A stretch of 25,865 nt of DNA from CANKHJ01 sp035556495 (GTDB lineage Bacteria > Pseudomonadota > Alphaproteobacteria > Rhizobiales > Xanthobacteraceae): contig DATMEW010000159.1 of assembly GCA_035556495.1 (NCBI GenBank), positions 1-25,865 on the forward strand, read 5' to 3'. This document shows, one piece after another, positions 24,425-25,865 of the stretch (positions are counted from its first letter, which is position 1; each line of letters begins with the position of its first letter). The position numbers were made by a program, and so were the translations under genes. The notes below the pieces were generated by a model that was not told where the DNA came from, made no database searches, and worked only from the letters and a program-made list of their open reading frames with translations.

Positions 24425-25192
24425 TCAGACCCGCACGAAACCGCCGTCCACATAGAGGGTCTGGCCGGTCATGAAGGCGGCGTCGTCCCCGGTGAGGAAG
24501 GCGATGGCGCCGACAAGGTCCTCCGGAAGCTGCGGCTTCGGGATCGCCTGCCGCGCGGCGATGGCGTTGAATTCGTCGTCCATGGTGGCGAGGCCGGCGC
24601 GCGGGGCGCGGGACAGGGTTCCTTGCGTGCGCGTCAGGCTCGGGGCCACCGCGTTCACGGTGATGCCGTCGCGGCCGAGTTCGGAGGCGAGTGCCCGCGT
24701 CAGGCCGACGATGCCGCCCTTGCTGGCGATGTAATGGGCATAGCCCGACACCACCATGCCGAAGGTGCTGGACGAGAGATTGACGATGCGGCCGCGGCCT
24801 TTCGCGCGCATCTGCGGCACGAAAGCCTGACAGGTGAGGAACGCCGAATCGAGATTGATCGACATCACGCGCCGCCAGTCCTCGAACTGCATCTCGATGA
24901 AGGGCCGGATCGGATAGATGCCGGCATTGTTGATGAGGATGTCGGCGCCGCCGAAGGCTTTCTCCACTTCGATCTTCAAGGCCGCGACGTCCTCCGGCTT
25001 GGAGACATCGCAGCGCACCGCCAGCGCCTTGCGGCCGGCGGCTTCCACCAGCGCGGCGGTCTCGGCGGCGTCGCCGATATCGGCGATGACGATATGCGCG
25101 CCTTCCCGCGCCAGCCGCTCGGCGAAAGCCTGGCCGAAACCGGCGGCCGCTCCGGTGATGACCGCGACTTTGTCCTGATGGCCCTGCGCCAT
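24425..25192 (-). CDS. SDR-family NAD(P)-dependent oxidoreductase
   Basis: The 255-aa classical short-chain dehydrogenase has the Rossmann motif TGAAAGFG (13-20), Asp38 at the end of strand two (IADIG), which favours NAD over NADP, NNAG (88-91), the catalytic serine in NLSSSTFG (about 140-142), and YIASK (Tyr154, Lys158). The C-terminus FMTGQTLYVDGGFVRV is the usual end of this group. It probably oxidises an alcohol or reduces a ketone; the substrate is not evident. It is preceded by the GNAT gene on the same strand, 64 bp away, and followed by the membrane protein. Confidence 0.93.
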   Translation of the reverse strand: MAQGHQDKVAVITGAAAGFGQAFAERLAREGAHIVIADIGDAAETAALVEAAGRKALAVRCDVSKPEDVAALKIEVEKAFGGADILINNAGIYPIRPFIEMQFEDWRRVMSINLDSAFLTCQAFVPQMRAKGRGRIVNLSSSTFGMVVSGYAHYIASKGGIVGLTRALASELGRDGITVNAVAPSLTRTQGTLSRAPRAGLATMDDEFNAIAARQAIPKPQLPEDLVGAIAFLTGDDAAFMTGQTLYVDGGFVRV

Positions 25193-25256
25193 GGTATTCT
25201 CCCGTGAAGCCGATGCGCGGCGGTGTTGAAGTGTCGTGCGCGCCCGAAGGGCCGCG

Positions 25257-25766
25257 CTACGGCGTCAATGCACGCTGCATCAGCACCGTGTCCAGCCAGC
25301 GGTCGAATTTGAAGCCGACATCGGGCATCCGCCCAACCTCGACAAAGCCGGCGGCGGCGTGGAGCGCGATGGAGCCTCCCTGCTGGTGCGAATCTCCGAT
25401 CACGGCGACCATCTGGCGGAAGCCGCGCGCGCCGGATTCCTGCACAACGGCGTTGAGCAGCGCGAGACCGAGGCCGCGCCGCTGCATGTCCGGCGCGATA
25501 TAGACCGTGTCCTCCACCGTGAAGCGGTAGGCCGGGCGGGGGCGATAGGGGCCGGCATAGGCATAGCCGGCGATGCCGCCGCCGATCTCGGCCACCAGAT
25601 AGGGAAAGCCACCGTCCGCCAGCGCGCGATAGCGGCGCTCCATCTCGGCCGCGTCCGGCGGTTCCAGCTCGAAGGACGCCGTCGCCGTCTCGACCGACCG
25701 GCCGTAGATGCGGGCGATGGCGGCAATATCCTGCGGGAGGGCGGGGCGGATCAGGGGCTGGGTCAT
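25257..25766 (-). CDS. GNAT N-acetyltransferase, phosphinothricin-acetyltransferase-like
   Basis: The 169-aa acetyl-CoA-dependent enzyme begins IRPALPQDIAAIARIYGRSVETATASFE, which together with YAGPYRPRPAYRFTVEDTVYIAPDMQRRGLG is typical of the Pat/MnaT-type branch. The acetyl-CoA loop is QRRGLG (95-100); Glu85 lies in the TVEDTVYI strand. MVAVIGDSHQQGGSIALHAAAGFVEVG gives the rest of motif B. Family members acetylate amines such as methionine sulfone or phosphinothricin. The exact substrate here is unknown. It starts the - strand run GNAT-SDR-membrane protein. The last 99 bp of the window upstream of it show nothing convincing. Confidence 0.9.
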   Translation of the reverse strand: MTQPLIRPALPQDIAAIARIYGRSVETATASFELEPPDAAEMERRYRALADGGFPYLVAEIGGGIAGYAYAGPYRPRPAYRFTVEDTVYIAPDMQRRGLGLALLNAVVQESGARGFRQMVAVIGDSHQQGGSIALHAAAGFVEVGRMPDVGFKFDRWLDTVLMQRALTP

Positions 25767-25865
25767 GACGTTGGCCGGGTCATGGCGTTCTCGCGACAGC
25801 CGCCCTCATAATCCCGCGCCTCTCCCCGGTCCAGCAGCCGTGCGGGAGGCCGGTTCCGCGCCGGA

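Noticed and set aside
25767..25865. Possible promoter or truncated gene at the right edge
   Set aside because: The stretch is too short and shows no clear coding frame or convincing -35/-10 pair.

Overview
The window is a GC-rich chromosomal segment of an alphaproteobacterium, most likely a member of the Hyphomicrobiales (Rhizobiales). Supporting signs are the order cmk-rpsA-sppA-ihfB-lapA-trpFBA-accD-folC, an F1 operon (atpHAGDC) separate from any F0 genes, priA close to atpH, an AccD without its zinc-ribbon cysteines, and two copies of a palindromic intergenic repeat of the type common in Rhizobiales genomes (GATCCCGAAAAGTGG...TTTTCGG.AAAGATC).

Layout. Positions 1-9717 (+ strand) carry housekeeping genes: the 3' end of cmk, a long rpsA leader, rpsA with a terminator, then sppA-ihfB-LapA-domain gene, then trpF-trpB-trpA, accD and folC (nucleoid architecture, envelope, last steps of tryptophan synthesis, malonyl-CoA and folylpolyglutamate). 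Positions 9785-15488 (- strand) carry the F1 ATP synthase operon in the order atpH-atpA-atpG-ohr-atpD-atpC. An organic-hydroperoxide resistance gene sits inside the operon, and the spacers are rich in hairpins. Positions 15760-19152 (+ strand) hold an accessory block: a guanidine-II (mini-ykkC) riboswitch driving a Gdx/SugE guanidinium exporter, a GH13 alpha-glucosidase and an EamA permease. priA (-) and xerC (+) follow, divergently arranged. The last part (22648-25766, all - strand) is ordinary accessory content: a tripartite-tricarboxylate (Bug) binding protein, an unrecognised membrane protein, an SDR oxidoreductase and a GNAT acetyltransferase.

The strongest non-gene discovery is the guanidine-II riboswitch. 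It shows two perfect hairpins with ACGG loops, a linker, and an alternative hairpin that would mask the Shine-Dalgarno of the downstream exporter. The strongest gene-order oddity is ohr, coupled to atpG by a 10-nt spacer that contains a perfect Shine-Dalgarno and followed by a palindromic repeat before atpD. The atpA-atpG spacer holds a run of five consecutive hairpins, three of them in an approximately 27-28 bp tandem repeat. I see no CRISPR array, tRNA, rRNA, insertion sequence or prophage. Apart from these points the content is conventional, and I found no clear candidate for a wholly new multi-gene system.
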